A stretch of 64,000 nt of DNA, taken from contig WEDG01002553.1 of assembly GCA_017591395.1 (NCBI GenBank), positions 369,457 through 433,456 of the forward strand, written 5' to 3'. The stretch is from Schistocephalus solidus. Lineage: Eukaryota; Platyhelminthes; Cestoda; Diphyllobothriidea; Diphyllobothriidae. The notes under the pieces were generated by a model. It was given only the letters and a program-made list of their open reading frames with translations, was not told where the DNA came from and ran no database searches. Position 1 is the first letter of the stretch, and every line of letters begins with the position of its first letter. Both the position numbers and the translations under genes were made by a program. This document shows, piece by piece, positions 32,701-45,081 of this stretch.

Positions 32701-33724
32701 AGTTTTGGACAAGCGAAAAATAATTGGATGGTTTTCTAGCCCATGGCAAATTTCACTTTTAGCGAATCACTTTCTTCTCTTCATAGCGTATCAAACTAGA
32801 AAAATATCCTGGATCCGATAAACGCAATGTCGTCCAGTTGTAGGTAGGTCAGCGACTAAAGATTAGTTTCTTCGCAGTAGCGAAAAGATACGTTGAATGG
32901 AAAAAATGAAATTTTAAACTAAATGTTTGCAACAGCCAGTGCATTTAGAAATTGTTCACTTAAATATTTTCTTATTTTCTTCATCCTTTAATTAATTTAA
33001 GTGCCATCAAAAAATTGCATTAAGACTTTTAAGGAAAAATGTATAAATGTTTAGGGATTAGATGAATGTAACTAAGGCAAATCAAAATATTCGAATAGTT
33101 ATGTTTGCTTATTACAAAGTTTTTTGGAAATGGACAAACTCTTCGTCAAAGAGCAGGGCCTTGAATGGTCTATTTAAAAAATCCACAAGCATCTCTCCTG
33201 TATTTATGGCAGTAATGTTGTATGGGGCATAATTACACAATAGTCTTCAAACGTTACCGAGTTTTCTTGCAAAACGCACAAATTTTCAGGTTTCTGTTAC
33301 GTGTGCTCGAAGAAACATAGAGTGCAGTATTTTTTGTAACTTTCTTCCTTTCCTTTAGCACTAGTTGCATTTGTCTTTTGCTGTTGAGGACTGCTTGCGA
33401 AATGCGATTCACAAATTCTCATGTCCGCATTGTCCGCAATATAGAAACGGAAGTTGGTGCTTCATCTTATATCCATTCCAAATTCACTTTCCCAATCTTC
33501 GCGATCCGTAAAATATGAGTGAAGCTTCCTTGAAACGCGGGCTGAATCCCCGATTCTGTGTCTGGCGATTGTAGCTAATTTTCTAGAAGGCGACACTTTC
33601 ATAGTAGCTCTGGTAGCTGGCTTCTACGATTATGCTTTTCAGGTAAGTGCATTCCACATGAACAACGGTAAGCTTTCGAGGAACATTCTGAGACGTATCT
33701 TATCGAATGTATCTTTGTCTTCAG
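29726..33724 (+). other. Intron, 4.0 kb
   Basis: Contains a minus-strand tRNA-like SINE (30890-31035). The rest is AT-rich with no recognised element or gene. Acceptor CTTCAG at 33719-33724. Confidence 0.65.
30890..31035 (-). repeat. tRNA-derived SINE, second family
   Basis: Minus strand: a clear box A, TTAGCTCAGGTGGTTAGAG (about 30977-30995), then sequence with a weak box B and a tail ending CACGAGTTTTCACGATT, matching the CCGAGTTTTTCACAATTGGG tail of copies at 18500-18605, 18770-18880 and 43230-43350. Confidence 0.6.
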
Positions 33725-33872
33725 GGGCTAGATCCAAGTGACAAGGCTTCCTTATACAGAATGGTCGCCGACACGCGGGCTCCCGGAAAAATCGTATTCG
33801 TGGACAACAATTTTGATCGTCAGAGTCTTCCTGAGGGCGCCGCTTCCGATGAATTCGCGCTCAGTCCAGTGG
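33725..33872 (+). CDS. Protocadherin-like receptor, cytoplasmic exon
   Basis: Acceptor TTCAG|GGG, donor GTGG|GTGAGT, phase 0 in and phase 1 out. It encodes 49 cytoplasmic residues (GLDPSDKASLYRMVADTRAP, then a KIVFVDNNFDRQ block) with acidic and Ser-rich ends and no named motif. Joining G to CT of the next exon gives Ala and keeps the frame to the final stop. Confidence 0.85.
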
Positions 33873-34599
33873 GTGAGTGTAGGACTGTTCATGCAGAATA
33901 CTATGCAATAGTGCATCTCTTAGCTGAATTTGTATGGGTTCAGTCACTTAATAGGAGTAAGTCAACTGGTACGCTGGTGCGCTGGTGCACGCCGAGTTTG
34001 CTACCTTTACCACCTAGTGGTTTGATTATATTGAGTATAAATTGTTGAATTTATTATATTCTGCACCCATTGTCGAATTTTCCTGCGCTATTTTGTGTTC
34101 TGGAGCTTTGTGCTGTAAAACAGCTGAACAGAACGGAAAATTATCTAAGAAAGACAAAAAATCATTTTCTCTATTTCCGCTCAGTCATTTCTCTTCCACG
34201 GTTGTTTATAAGCATGGAATTTACCTTAGCGATCTTGTTTTTTGGCGTCGAGCAAACGCTTCCTTTTAAATTAAGACTTCATAGGATTCTAATGCGAGTT
34301 TATGCTCAGGCCACCACATTTATGATACTACGTAAAGTAAAAAGGACGTGCTCAATATGAGGATTACAAATTGCTGCCAGAATAACGAGTGAATTGGGTG
34401 TTTCTTTAAAGTAAGCTATGTTTGTCGGACAACGTTCACTGAGGTCAGCGCTTAGAAGTCTGCCTTCAAACTATCACTAATGGAAAGTTTTTAAGCAATT
34501 TACACATACATAGGGTCAGAAAGTTATATATCAAAACGAGGTCTTGGAAATAATGCGCTTGGATGCAGGTTAAACCAAAATGACCGAAATGTTTACGTA

Positions 34600-34815
34600 G
34601 CAGAAAACGGGTTTTCACAAAATTCCACAAAATGCAGGTAGTTCCTTGCCATAACGCTAATGCAAAGCCAACCTTTAAAAGTTACCCTACCCTTAACCCT
34701 AACCTTACCTTCGGTCTAAATAAAAACCCAACCTGAATTCTAATTTCACTGAAATTTAGCACAAAGCCACCTATATTACGGAGTTTTTTCTGCTCCTGTG
34801 TCCTACCAAGGGCCA
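34600..34815. repeat. Fold-back element with telomere-like core, copy 3
   Basis: The core TACCCTACCCTTAACCCTAA (about 34681-34700) is followed by GAAATTTAGCACAAAGCCACC and a GTGTCCTACCAAGGGCCATATAAG end; the left flank is a weaker inverted match (CAAAATTCCACAAAA). Confidence 0.55.
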
Positions 34816-35189
34816 TATAAGACCCCCTCCTACACTGTTCGTACATTTGAATCCAGGTTGAGTGCCTTGAAATTGTCTTGCCATTGTTATAGAGTGAGTG
34901 TCAGAAAAGTGAGAGGAGTAATGTAGTTTAGGGATGCTTCACTGTACCGTGAGTCGGCATCGTATCCTATATGGGACGGTGGTAGTCCTTATAGCTTCCA
35001 ATGGACGATCCATTCCATCTCTCTTATGGGCAAGCATCTCCATACTGTCTATGTCACCGGTGCACGAGACCTAAATAGGCGACGCATGGCCATCTTGCAA
35101 GCCATAGTGGGGTCAAATGCTTGAATTCTTAAACACTGACATGCCTTTTGTAGTTAGTGTTAGGTAGAAGCTTTGCATCATATCAGCCA

Positions 35190-35830
35190 TTGCGTCTGCT
35201 GAACAATGCCGACAAAGACAAGGGAAAATTGAGGGGTCATTTCTGACTCATTAGCCATTATCAGCCAGTCATATCCACCCCCAGGTGCTGCCCCATCTGA
35301 GGCTTGAACCCACGACCTACTGATCATAGGTCAAATGCTCTAACTATTTATTTTCTCCGGTACTACTACTAGTCGCTGTGTGGCTGCTGTTGGGCTCTAA
35401 AACGAGTCCCATGGCAGAGAGGCAGGAGTGAGTTCCGTTAACAATCGGTGCGAGTTTATCAACGAATGTCAATCTTTGCGATCTCGACTGGTAAGACAAG
35501 GGATGTGTGGCTGAATGGTAAGTGTGTTTAACTTCTGATCAGCAGGTCGCGGGTTCAATTTTCGGTTGGGGCACAATTTGGCGTAGGATATGTCTAGGTG
35601 ATGACGGTCAATGAGCCAGAAATGGTCATTTCAATCTCCCTAGTCTTTATCGGCATTGTTAGTCTGCCTCTAATACTACTATCCATTGTGCAGCTGCTGG
35701 CGGGGCTGGAGAACGAGTCCCAAGGCAGAGCGGAAGGATTGATTTCCGTTAACTATCGGTGAGCTTTCATCAACGATGGCGTCAACTTTTGCTATCGGTC
35801 GGTTGGACAATCACTGGTGCATGGGCTAGA
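35190..35830. repeat. Inverted cluster of old SINE-hammerhead copies
   Basis: A minus-strand copy (about 35205-35470; hammerhead core decayed to CTGATAA, tRNA-like head near 35350-35280) faces a plus-strand copy (about 35480-35830; box A-like GTGGCTGAATGGTAAG, ACTTCTG anticodon region, box B-like GGGTTCAATT, core decayed to GTGATGA). Both are clearly older than the 7811-8526 array. Confidence 0.65.
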
Positions 35831-35890
35831 GAACAGGCAGTGCACTCGATACGGAGGCATCCTTCCCATGGAAATTCAACGCTTTCCTGA

Positions 35891-36226
35891 CTATTTTAAA
35901 TCCAATGGGCCTGAAATTTGTACTATAGGCAAAAGATGTGGCTTTGAAGCGTTTGGCTGAGGTTTTTCCTTTGGAGCGGAATTCGGATTGTAATGGTACA
36001 TTAATAGTGCAGTTTTTATATTATCCATTTCATCTGTGAAAATGGACATCCTTTCATTGAAGCATTGAGGGTCAGTGAACAGATTATATGGGGAGTACAA
36101 AGACAGGCTGTTTAGTTGTTCCAGCCACCGCGTCACGTATATCTCTGAACTTCTTGTGCTCTTCCCGTCAAACGAACGTGGTATGCAGAACCCTTTTACT
36201 TGAACCAAGATAGCTCCATCTTCTGT
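35891..36226 (-). CDS. Candidate terminal exon, unrecognised protein, antisense in intron
   Basis: On the minus strand a good acceptor (GATCGTTTTACAG) at about 36227 is followed by about 111 codons to a TAG at 35891-35893. Residues have the character of a real protein (EDGAILVQVKGF, RWLEQLNSLSLYSPYNLF, a Lys/Pro-rich end), with no family I recognise. It could be the last exon of a nested antisense gene, or a captured exon copy. No clear polyadenylation signal follows. Confidence 0.35.
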   Translation of the reverse strand, partial: TEDGAILVQVKGFCIPRSFDGKSTRSSEIYVTRWLEQLNSLSLYSPYNLFTDPQCFNERMSIFTDEMDNIKTALLMYHYNPNSAPKEKPQPNASKPHLLPIVQISGPLDLK

Positions 36227-38639
36227 AAAACGATCGTCACACTGCACACTATGCTGCAGTTATCATACAACTGTGTATTAGCTCGAACTAGGATATATTC
36301 ATATAACTCCCCATTCCTTAAACAGGCGTACGTATTTGCGCGCCGGTACGACCTGAAAATACCATGCAGGTGTGTGTGTGGGTGTTTTTAGAAATATATT
36401 ATAAATGGCAGTGTATTCGCGACCTACTTAACCAGAAGGCAGAAGGTGGGTAAAATATGAGAGGTAGATAACTGTTGCCTTTGTCTCCCCAGTCAGTAAA
36501 GAGAGCAGGCGCAGCTGAAAACACACTGGAGGCCTTAACAGTCCACGGGTTGGTGTTTGTTAACTTGCCAACACCAACAACAGCCCTCCCCGAAGCTACT
36601 TTTGTTATTTACAAACGCCTAGCCGCTCTCACCCCCACTACCAAGACAGACAGACTGCCTGACAGGCTACTTATGTCTGCGAAGGGACCACCTATATGCA
36701 CAAAGATAACTGATATACCGTGGGTGTGCGTGCCGTTCTTTTGCGTAGGTGAGTGTAGTAGTTCTTTTTGATGACTGTTTTGCCAACGTCTGGCTTGGAC
36801 ATGATTTCCCTGTTATTGCGCTTCGACTGTTTGCACGAATGTTTGTGCACGCGTAAGTGGAGTCCAACAGACGGGTCAATGTATTAACTACGCAACAGTT
36901 ATTAAATCTTGACAGACGCGGGAAAAAAGCGTTATCCGATGCGTCTGTGACGAACTCTTGGTAGTTGGGGGGAGAGTAAGGAAACACATGTGGGCAGAAT
37001 GTAGTCCAAGTGTACTGACGGTAAGTAGGAAAGTGCGTGAAGCCATCTTTGAAGCTGGACAGACTCCCAAAAGATCAGCCCCGTTTTACTTGGGCCGAGC
37101 TTTTCAAGTGGGGTAAAAATACTTGACCCACCCCGCGGTCACCTTCTGACAGCAAAAACGGTTATTCAGAGGCCCCATATGATTGACTTTAAAACTGCGT
37201 TTCAAAGCGGTAAGTAAAAATGTGTCGGTCATCATTCGGTTAAGCACAAATAGACAAATAATTTTCCTTTTGCTTTATCGTGGATCACGTTTTTTCTTCT
37301 GAGAAAAAATCAGTGCCTTAAACTGAACCTCGCTTTGAAGCTAGTTACAAGCAAGAAAACATTGCGAATTGGATGAAAAAGTCTTCTTCGAACCTAGATA
37401 GGTGTGGTAACATAAAACACTGGAGGTACATTTATTGGCACGTTGGTGCTATGGTACGTGAATCCTCCACAGTCACAGCAAGCTGCTACCAAGTAAACAA
37501 ATAGGCATTAGGATGTATTTAGCACAGGCAATCGCGGTTTAATGTCAGACTTACGGTTAAATATCGTTTGATAATTCAATCGAAAAAATGTACACAACTG
37601 AAGCGTTGGACCTTCTTGATGAGGCTTCTTTCGAAACATCTGTTGCGCAGCTAAAGTAGCATTTCTACCACAATATAAAGACCTTAAACGCTTTACAGTC
37701 CATCTTCTACCGGTGTCTTCCTACCAAAATTTAATGATATTTTTATGGTCATCGCATTGTGTTCTTATAAATAATGAAATATTACGCATTTTGCAGCTGT
37801 AATGAGCAAAAACGAGCTTACAAAAATAGAGTGTATAAAATCCAGGCAAAAACATGTATGATGCCGTGTCTGCTCGTGCCCCTGGAAGGCGACTGCACGT
37901 TTTACTAGTTCCCGACAAGTCCTCTGTTCTGGAGCTTCATATGCTCGTTCAGTGAGCTTTCAGGTTGGCTGCCTTTGCTCTGTTCAATTCGGATGTGATC
38001 ACTAGAGTTCCCTGTGAGCTCTTAGACCTTTATTGTAAACTATCCTAACCTGCCTATTTTTAATTTTTTTACTACTTTCCGGAGTGATTCTTGCATGCAA
38101 TTTAGCGAAAGAATTTATCTTAAAATTGTTAAGTTACACGAAAACACAGCCAACTACGAAACGACTTGACCTTGTAAAATTGACTTTTGTTTGATTAGAA
38201 AAGGTCCAAAACAAAAGAATCCATTTTCATTTAACTAGTCTTCCAGATATAACACAAAAAAGACTAAATATATTCTTAAACCTAAATTTAGTCAGGTTCT
38301 AAATGTACTCTCACAGTCTGACAAACGATCCACAGGGAGCAAATGATGTATAAACGTTTCGGAGGGTTTTTATATATAAGTTCAATAAGCAAACCGGAAA
38401 CAATATTCCCTGAGCAACAGGACTGATGGTAGGACTGGAGGGTCGAAAGACGATGGTAGACCAAGAATCCTGAGGAAGAAGTTTTCGACAGCAGTATTAC
38501 TCATAAAGTTCTTTTAACACTCTAAGAATGCCTAATTAAAAGAGCCCACAAACCAAAATATAGTGTAACAAAGTTAAACAGCTGAAAGTCCAAGTTAGTC
38601 GTTACAAACTGGTAGACAACAGATGCTGAAAGTACGAAT

Positions 38640-38960
38640 CAATATTCCAAACCCAAGCCTTAAAGCCTAACCTTAACCAAAAGCCCAAACCCTAAAAGCT
38701 CATCCCAAGCATTAACGCTAAACCCTAACCCTAAACCCTATCCATAACCCTACCTAAACTCTAACAATAAACCCTAAATATAAGCTCCAACCCTTATTAC
38801 TAACCCTAACTCAATCACACAATTTAAACTTAACAACTAAAATAATTCCTAATACTGATATTAGCCTTAAAACCCAAATCCTTACCTCAAACCCTAACCC
38901 AAACTTAACCTACTACATAGATACAACTCTAACCGTAAACTGCCCACCCAAATCCCATAA
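38640..38960 (+). repeat. Interstitial telomere-like tract
   Basis: About 300 bp of degenerate CCCTAA/CCTAAC words, with the cleanest run CTAAACCCTAACCCTAAACC near 38708-38735. It lies deep in an intron, so it is an internal tract, not a chromosome end. Confidence 0.8.
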
Positions 38961-40752
38961 AATGACTATCTTACCGTTATAAAATTATTGAAATTACATA
39001 TTACCTCCTGGCCAATTTTTGCCTTTATGGAATGCGCATGCGCAGGCTGAACTCATTAAAATCAACGAGAAATGACCCAGTCTGAGCCACTTAAGTTTGA
39101 AATCCAAACAAATTCTCAAGTGCTTTTGAAAATCACTCGGGCAGATCTGGCGGTCGAAAACTTCAAGTCCGCTCCTCGCGCAGTTTCAACTTTCTGTGCA
39201 ACTTTGTCAAATAGGTCTAATTTATATCGGAACCTTCTAGGAGTTTAGGAACTCAGGGAAGATCGAAAACTTGATGGCGCCATATGAGTCATGAACAAAC
39301 TGGTCCGCACAAATTCCGTCCGGAAACGGGGCACTGAGGGTGTGAATTCAGGGTGAAAACAGGAAAGATTTCCGGTGAAAACAGCAGCTTTATTTTAAAT
39401 GGATTCATTGAATAGAGCTAGTTATTTTGAAAACTTAAATAGGCCCTTTCATACGCCATCAGAATAAAGGAGCATTCACCACAAAAAACCATGTTTCCAC
39501 AGATGATCACAAAATGTCCATCCAACGCTCTCCAACTGAGTATTCATGCGAATACGTCTGATGCCTCTAGGTACACTGTAGAAGCCATTTTCTTTTACTT
39601 AAAAACAGGTCGTTTTTCGGTCCATGTGGTGTTTCTATGAGGGCTTTTCAGGCAAATATACAATTGGTGGTCAACTTGTGTTTTCGGGGCAGCAACTGGA
39701 CAATAGCACAATCTCTGAATATGATGTTAGCTTCATTAAGGTGTATTTATGGCTATGCTTTACTGTTTTAGAGATGTAAACTGGAAAGTTGGTTAGGGTT
39801 GAAGTAAGCATGAAGCTATAATTTCAGAGTAAACTTCTCTTTTATTACAATTACTTTGTTTGCCGCGTTAGAGTGGAAGAACATTTTGCCGCAAAAACGC
39901 TTCCACTTCCCCAGTTTTGCCTCTTCAACGGTCCAGTCCAACTTTTTCAAAATTTGATGGAAGTTTTTGGAAAGCGCTCAAGTATTGCAATTGACCTGAC
40001 ACTGAGAACTGGCAGTTGGATATAACACATCTGTTTTCTAATTAAATTCAAAAAGGAAGTCACTATAAGCAGAACCCCCCAACCTAGATTGGAGGATAAG
40101 TTTCTACATTTAGAAGGATTTTAAAAGATGCACTATTATTCACGCTTTTGTGGCATTCATTTGTAAGAAATCCGTGGAATTCGGAGGAGTATGCAGAGTA
40201 ATTGTGTAAGCATTTTTTAAGAACGTCCGGTTGATATTCTCCACTTATCGTAAGATCAGAGTCTGCAGTATATACAGAAAACAATTGCTTGGGAGAAGGA
40301 CGGCGCAAGGAAACACGCCGTTTCTTGAAAGAGAGATAGAGAAAGAAATTTTCGCTAACGAACTTTGTGTAAATGGAACGCAAAAAGACAAGAAAGCTGC
40401 AAAACCATTCTTCCGAGGACCTTCATTTGAATACCTTGTAGACAACCCTTGAAAAAAATTGCTTCCAAGATATCTCTTAGTTTTCACAGGAATTGCAAAA
40501 TAGACCTGTGAACGATTTACTCTGCGTCCTCAAAGCTGCTCCACAATTGTTTTTGAAAGAAGGCATTTATAAGCAAGTATAGTGGTTCATTTGAATAAAT
40601 ATAAGTTTTCTGAAATCCTGAGCAGTTTCGAAAGATAACCAAGACTAGATAAAATCGTTTAATGATGGAACATTTATTTACATTTTTCTTATCCTTAGCC
40701 TAGTTCTAATTGCTCTACAAACACTCTACGGGCCGCGAACCTTGTCTAAGTT

Positions 40753-41344
40753 GGCAAGGACGCAATATGCAACCCCACACAGAGAACAAATGATAGGTCA
40801 GCGAGAAATACAGGACTGGTGGTAATGTGGGTTTTATAGGTGGGGCTAAATGAAGGAATGGAGAGTGCCAATCTATCCCAAACCCTATCAATTGCATTAG
40901 TGAGGGTCAGTATTCGTTGCTGGGTTAGTAGAATGGCAGAATAGTTTGTTTCCCTGACACGAGTGTGGCTTGCGAGAGCCGGTGACTTTACGTCACGCCG
41001 ATCACTATGCGCAATATCATTCCTAGCTAACCTGACCCACTATTTTACGGACCATCGACCGGAACAAGAATGAGGCTGGCTCTGTGCGATCTTTCATTAT
41101 CACAGTAAAACTGACACGTTTTGAAACTATCGCGGCATCACAATGGTTGCCGTTTGGAAAGTTACCCTTTGACCCGATAATTCGATCCTTATAGGGCCAA
41201 ATAAGTATTTTGTGATCCTACTAACCCGGCAACTAATGCATACAATGGATAGAAGTAGGGTTAGGTTGGCACGTAATACGGTAGCGTATTACATGCTGAC
41301 CTATCCTTTGCTCCATTAATGGGGTCGCATATTGCGTTCTTGCC
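40753..41344. mobile_element. TIR element, copy 1 (592 bp, non-autonomous)
   Basis: The left end GGCAAGGACGCAATATGC and the right end GCATATTGCGTTCTTGCC form terminal inverted repeats of about 55-60 bp with mismatches. It has no ORF of note. Near the right end is a hairpin with CGTAATACG-GTAG-CGTATTAC. Related elements lie at 45082-45883 and 46625-46842. It looks like a MITE-type DNA element; the superfamily is not assigned because I could not settle a target-site duplication. Confidence 0.78.
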
Positions 41345-41479
41345 TCTATATGTTCTAGCTTCAATTGAATTAGTCAAAAAGTTGCGATACGTTGCATTTG
41401 GACATATAATTCCGTATATTTTACAGTAACCTGACAAAATAAAGTGTAAGCTGATCTCTGGTAATCTCGTTTGTTGCAG

Positions 41480-42801
41480 CTGGAGGTAAAAGGCTCGCTG
41501 TTCAGGACTACAGCTTGAGACGAGGACTCAGCGCCAGTGCAGCTGTCCTCACTAACATGGAGTCGGTCTATATCAGCCCTGGTGCCGAGAGCGTCATGGA
41601 GGCCTCAGACTACCCGGAACTTGTTTCAAGGTCCACAATAACCTTTAATCATCCTCATATGGCCTCCTATCATCGCGAAGGCTCAAATATTCAAAACTTT
41701 GTTAATCCTGATACAGGCCAGACCATGGTGTTTGGTACAATTGTGGGCCCGAATGCGGCCACTCAAACCGTGCGGTACGGCGCTGCTGCGGCAGCCGCCA
41801 CAGCTGCTGCGTCTTCGGGCTATGCGAGTCCACCTCAGCGAACCATGGGAGATTATGTGGCTGCAGATGTGGCTACGGACGTTGCCACTTTCCAGCGCCG
41901 TTGCGCCAGTCTTAAACCCCGTCACTATATGAATGCGAATCCTTATCGATATATTCAGCCACCCGGAGCCTACGTGTATGGTTCCGTGATGAGTAACCCG
42001 TCAAGAGGTGAGATGCAGCACTTCCGAGGCTTGTCAGAACCGATCCCAGCCAATAACCAAGTAGCCTACTCACCTCACGGAGCCTTCTTCTGTCCTCCCG
42101 AGGATGCCCACACTTATCACGATATCGACATATTCGCGGCTACGCTCCAGCGGCAGCGCAGGTTGGGGGGTCATCCACTCGAACAGGTGGCTGAAGTTGC
42201 TCCCACCAACTTCCAACCCTCCAGCCCCTATGGACAGCTCCGACAGCTTCCCCTTGTTCCCCAGCCAGTATCAGGGAGTCGATATGCCACCCTCGCCACC
42301 CGAGCGGCCCCAGACGACGAGGTGCAAGCGCGTATGGCGTCGATGACCTTAAAGCGACCTTTGGTTCAGCACGAATCCATTCAGCAACATCGAAAGCAAC
42401 AAAAACAAGGGGCAAGCCAACAAGCCTCAGTTACCGATTTGGACACTAGTGCCAGCGAGCAGACTACTAACTTTAATGTCGAAAGAGAAACAACGAGGTC
42501 TTCTAACTCGCTGGCAGATGCTTACATGGATGCCGATGCCGTGGACTCCACCACCGACCCAAAGGCCAAGCTATTAAACTCAACGGAAGAGAGCTTTTCC
42601 AATGACCGAACACTCACCCCAAGGCGACCTCGGAGTGGGGGTGTGGCCGGAGGTCCGACGTCGCCGGAAGAGGGTGGCGTGCCTGCTGTTAGCGCCAACG
42701 AAGTCTCATCCGGCTTCGCCACTCTAAAGGCATTCACGAGTAAAAACTCCCAAAACCAAACATATGCCGTTCACGCCTACCACGAAGCTAGTTTTGTCTG
42801 A
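41480..42801 (+). CDS. Protocadherin-like receptor, terminal exon (cytoplasmic tail)
   Basis: Acceptor GTTGCAG|CT, phase 1 entry giving Ala, then open to the TGA-region stop at 42799-42801: about 440 residues. The sequence is low-complexity and cytoplasmic in character: a Tyr/Ser-rich start, a poly-Ala block (about 41780-41815), Gln-, Pro- and Arg-rich stretches, then a Ser/Thr-rich end. It has no classical cadherin catenin-binding segment that I can see. The last residues YHEASFV fit a class I PDZ ligand (S-x-V at the C terminus). Only the length and position support assignment to this gene, together with exact phase agreement. Confidence 0.9.
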
Positions 42802-43229
42802 CCTAACCTCAAAGATCTATTCCCCCTTTTATTCTGTTTCACCCCTTCAACAAGTGGAATTCGAATCTGTATTTTATCTGTGGTTGGATTTGCTTTTCAC
42901 CTCGCCTTTTACCAGTTAAGCCTCATACCATCCTCGTTTTCTCTACTTATGTTTTGATCCGGAAGTTTGCACCAAATTTCTACCTGGTTTTACCTGAATT
43001 TCATTTTGCGTTTATATATTATTATTGAATCTTTAGAATTAATCTAGCCCGATAAGCAGACAAATACAATAACTAGGTAATGTGGATGATTTGTCCAATA
43101 GTGCGGGCGTTATAAAAGTAATTCAGGTGAATGTGAATGCACTAGCCAGTCGCTGTCGGTGAAAGCGAAATCCAAATGGCACAAACTAATGCACAGGGCC
43201 CACCTGCAAACTGAAGTATTTATTCTAAT
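42802..43229 (+). other. 3' flank of protocadherin gene
   Basis: Probable 3' UTR, AT-rich. No canonical AATAAA within 400 bp of the stop was noticed; the nearest clear one is at about 44080, so the transcript end is not fixed. Confidence 0.35.
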
Positions 43230-43350
43230 GGATACGCTACATATTTGGAAATTCATTTGAACCACCTGTGAAAAACTCGGTGGTCTCGTTGGGATTGGAA
43301 TCTATGCCAGCAAGGGGAAGCCTTTAATGCAGCACAAATAACATCTGCCC
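43230..43350 (-). repeat. SINE fragment, second family
   Basis: Minus strand carries a box B-like GATTCCAATCCCAACGAG and the CCACCGAGTTTTTCACAG tail shared with 18770-18880. Confidence 0.45.
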
Positions 43351-43444
43351 AAATTCCCAACTACTATTGGGCAATAGGTGGAGGTATTAAAATATGAACT
43401 GCAGCGGATGGCCTCATCACAATTGTAAGAAGGCACATGAGAAT

Positions 43445-43735
43445 GGGATACTATCCCCCAGTGATACAAGTGGTCTTGCGGTGAATTCCAGGAAAGTTAC
43501 CTCTTACCCTATTCTAATGCTACCATTAACACTAACGCAAACCTTAGCCGTAAACCTACCACTGAGTCTGGCCATAATACTGACCTCACCCTTAGCCCTC
43601 ACCTCAAAATTTACCTAAACCTTATCCTCGAACCTAACCTTATCCCTGACCATAACCTTAATACTTATCTCCCTGAAATTTAGTCCGTGGCCATCTGTAT
43701 TATCCTGGGGTTTCCTATTTTTGTGTCTTCATTGA
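43445..43735. repeat. Fold-back element with telomere-like core, copy 4
   Basis: The best copy. The left end (CAAGTGGTCTTGCGGTGAATTC) and the right end (GAAATTTAGTCCGTGGCCATC) are inverted repeats. The core is about 170 bp of CCTAACCTTATCC-like words, including ACCTAACCTTATCCCTGACC. Confidence 0.65.
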
Positions 43736-45081
43736 AAACGTTCTAGCTGCTATCCTAGCAGATAATCGCAAACAGGGCATGCAAATAAAGAAGGGAAACA
43801 TATTAAACAAAACACTAATTTAAGAAGATCTGTATAATTTGGCTGAATGCACATTGATTTGCATTTTGGCAGTAGTCTTTGCGAACTCTGACCGGTTGGA
43901 AGGTAGTCGATGTTGAATCCTCCTTTAAAAATGAACAAGCATGGTGAGTGTTGGCAGACAAAAAGTGTCCTACCTAATAAGCGAAGAAGGGAGCGAAAGC
44001 CATAAGCAAACTTTTGTATGGTCATTGAATTGAAATTTTCTTCTGATGGATCTAGAGTCGGTGATCCAATGGTACCTTTAATAAAACTTGCTCTTCAGAT
44101 CGAGTAAGCGTAAGCATCGTATCAGCATATATCAGTAAATACTGGAGTAAAGATCGAATTATAACTGAACTTAGCACAAATACCGCATAAAAAATGAATT
44201 TATTTAACAGCTCAGATGTCCGCTTTACAAGGTAAATGTTTTATGTTTGCGAAACAGGAAATAGTCGAACATCGAAAATGAGAAAGGAATGACAATGCGC
44301 AGCAGTTCTATATGCGATATTGAGCAAATCCAAGAGGTTAGGAAGAAAAAAAACTTCAGTTGCGTTAGCTTTTCGAACTGAGCGGCTTTTTTCACATCTA
44401 CTCATGTGCAAAACTTACTATATTATAGAAAATTGACTACTTTTTCCTATGAAGTGACCTCTATTCTATGCTCTTCGTCCTACCTGACAACACTTCCATG
44501 GATTATAACAGTCCGTGCGTTCTTGAAGGAAAGTGATTAGTTGCGTCAATTTTCCGGCTCAATAATTTGAATTTGGAACGAGGTGCGCTTCACATGTTTT
44601 TATTGAATTATTGCGGTTGAAATTTATCTTTGTTGAGAGATTTTAATCCTGATAACTATAATCTTTTGCATGCTATTTATTTAGATCGATCGTAGCGCAC
44701 TTACCTCATTTTAAAATATTTTACCTTGAAAACTGCATATGTTCTGATGAATACCGTTAAAAGATGCCATTCCGAAAACAAGAACAAGTGTTCTCAATAA
44801 AACCGGAGAATAATTAAAAAGAGTTAAATATTAATCGTGTCAGTCCAAAAAGATGAACGCCAGAAGCGAATACATGATATAAAAATTAGTTTTTATTGTT
44901 TCTTGCCAGAAGCCAAGAGGTATGGGACTATATAGTTGCACAGAAATATCTAAAATAGTAAATATAATTAAAAGTAATCCTAAGTTTTACAATAACAGCA
45001 GATAGATGCCATCAAAAATCACATTGGATATATTCCTGGTTATTTAGGAGTTATTCACTTTCCGATCAAGATGCAGATGTT
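43736..45081. other. AT-rich intergenic interval
   Basis: No gene, domain or RNA recognised. Confidence 0.4.

Larger units (their letters stand above)
33873..41479 (+). other. Intron, 7.6 kb
   Basis: Contains a telomere-core element (34600-34815), an inverted SINE cluster (35190-35830), a minus-strand open exon-like segment (35891-36226), a long telomere-like tract (38640-38960) and a TIR element (40753-41344) ending 135 bp before the terminal exon. 36400-38600 and 39000-40700 show nothing I can name. Confidence 0.7.
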
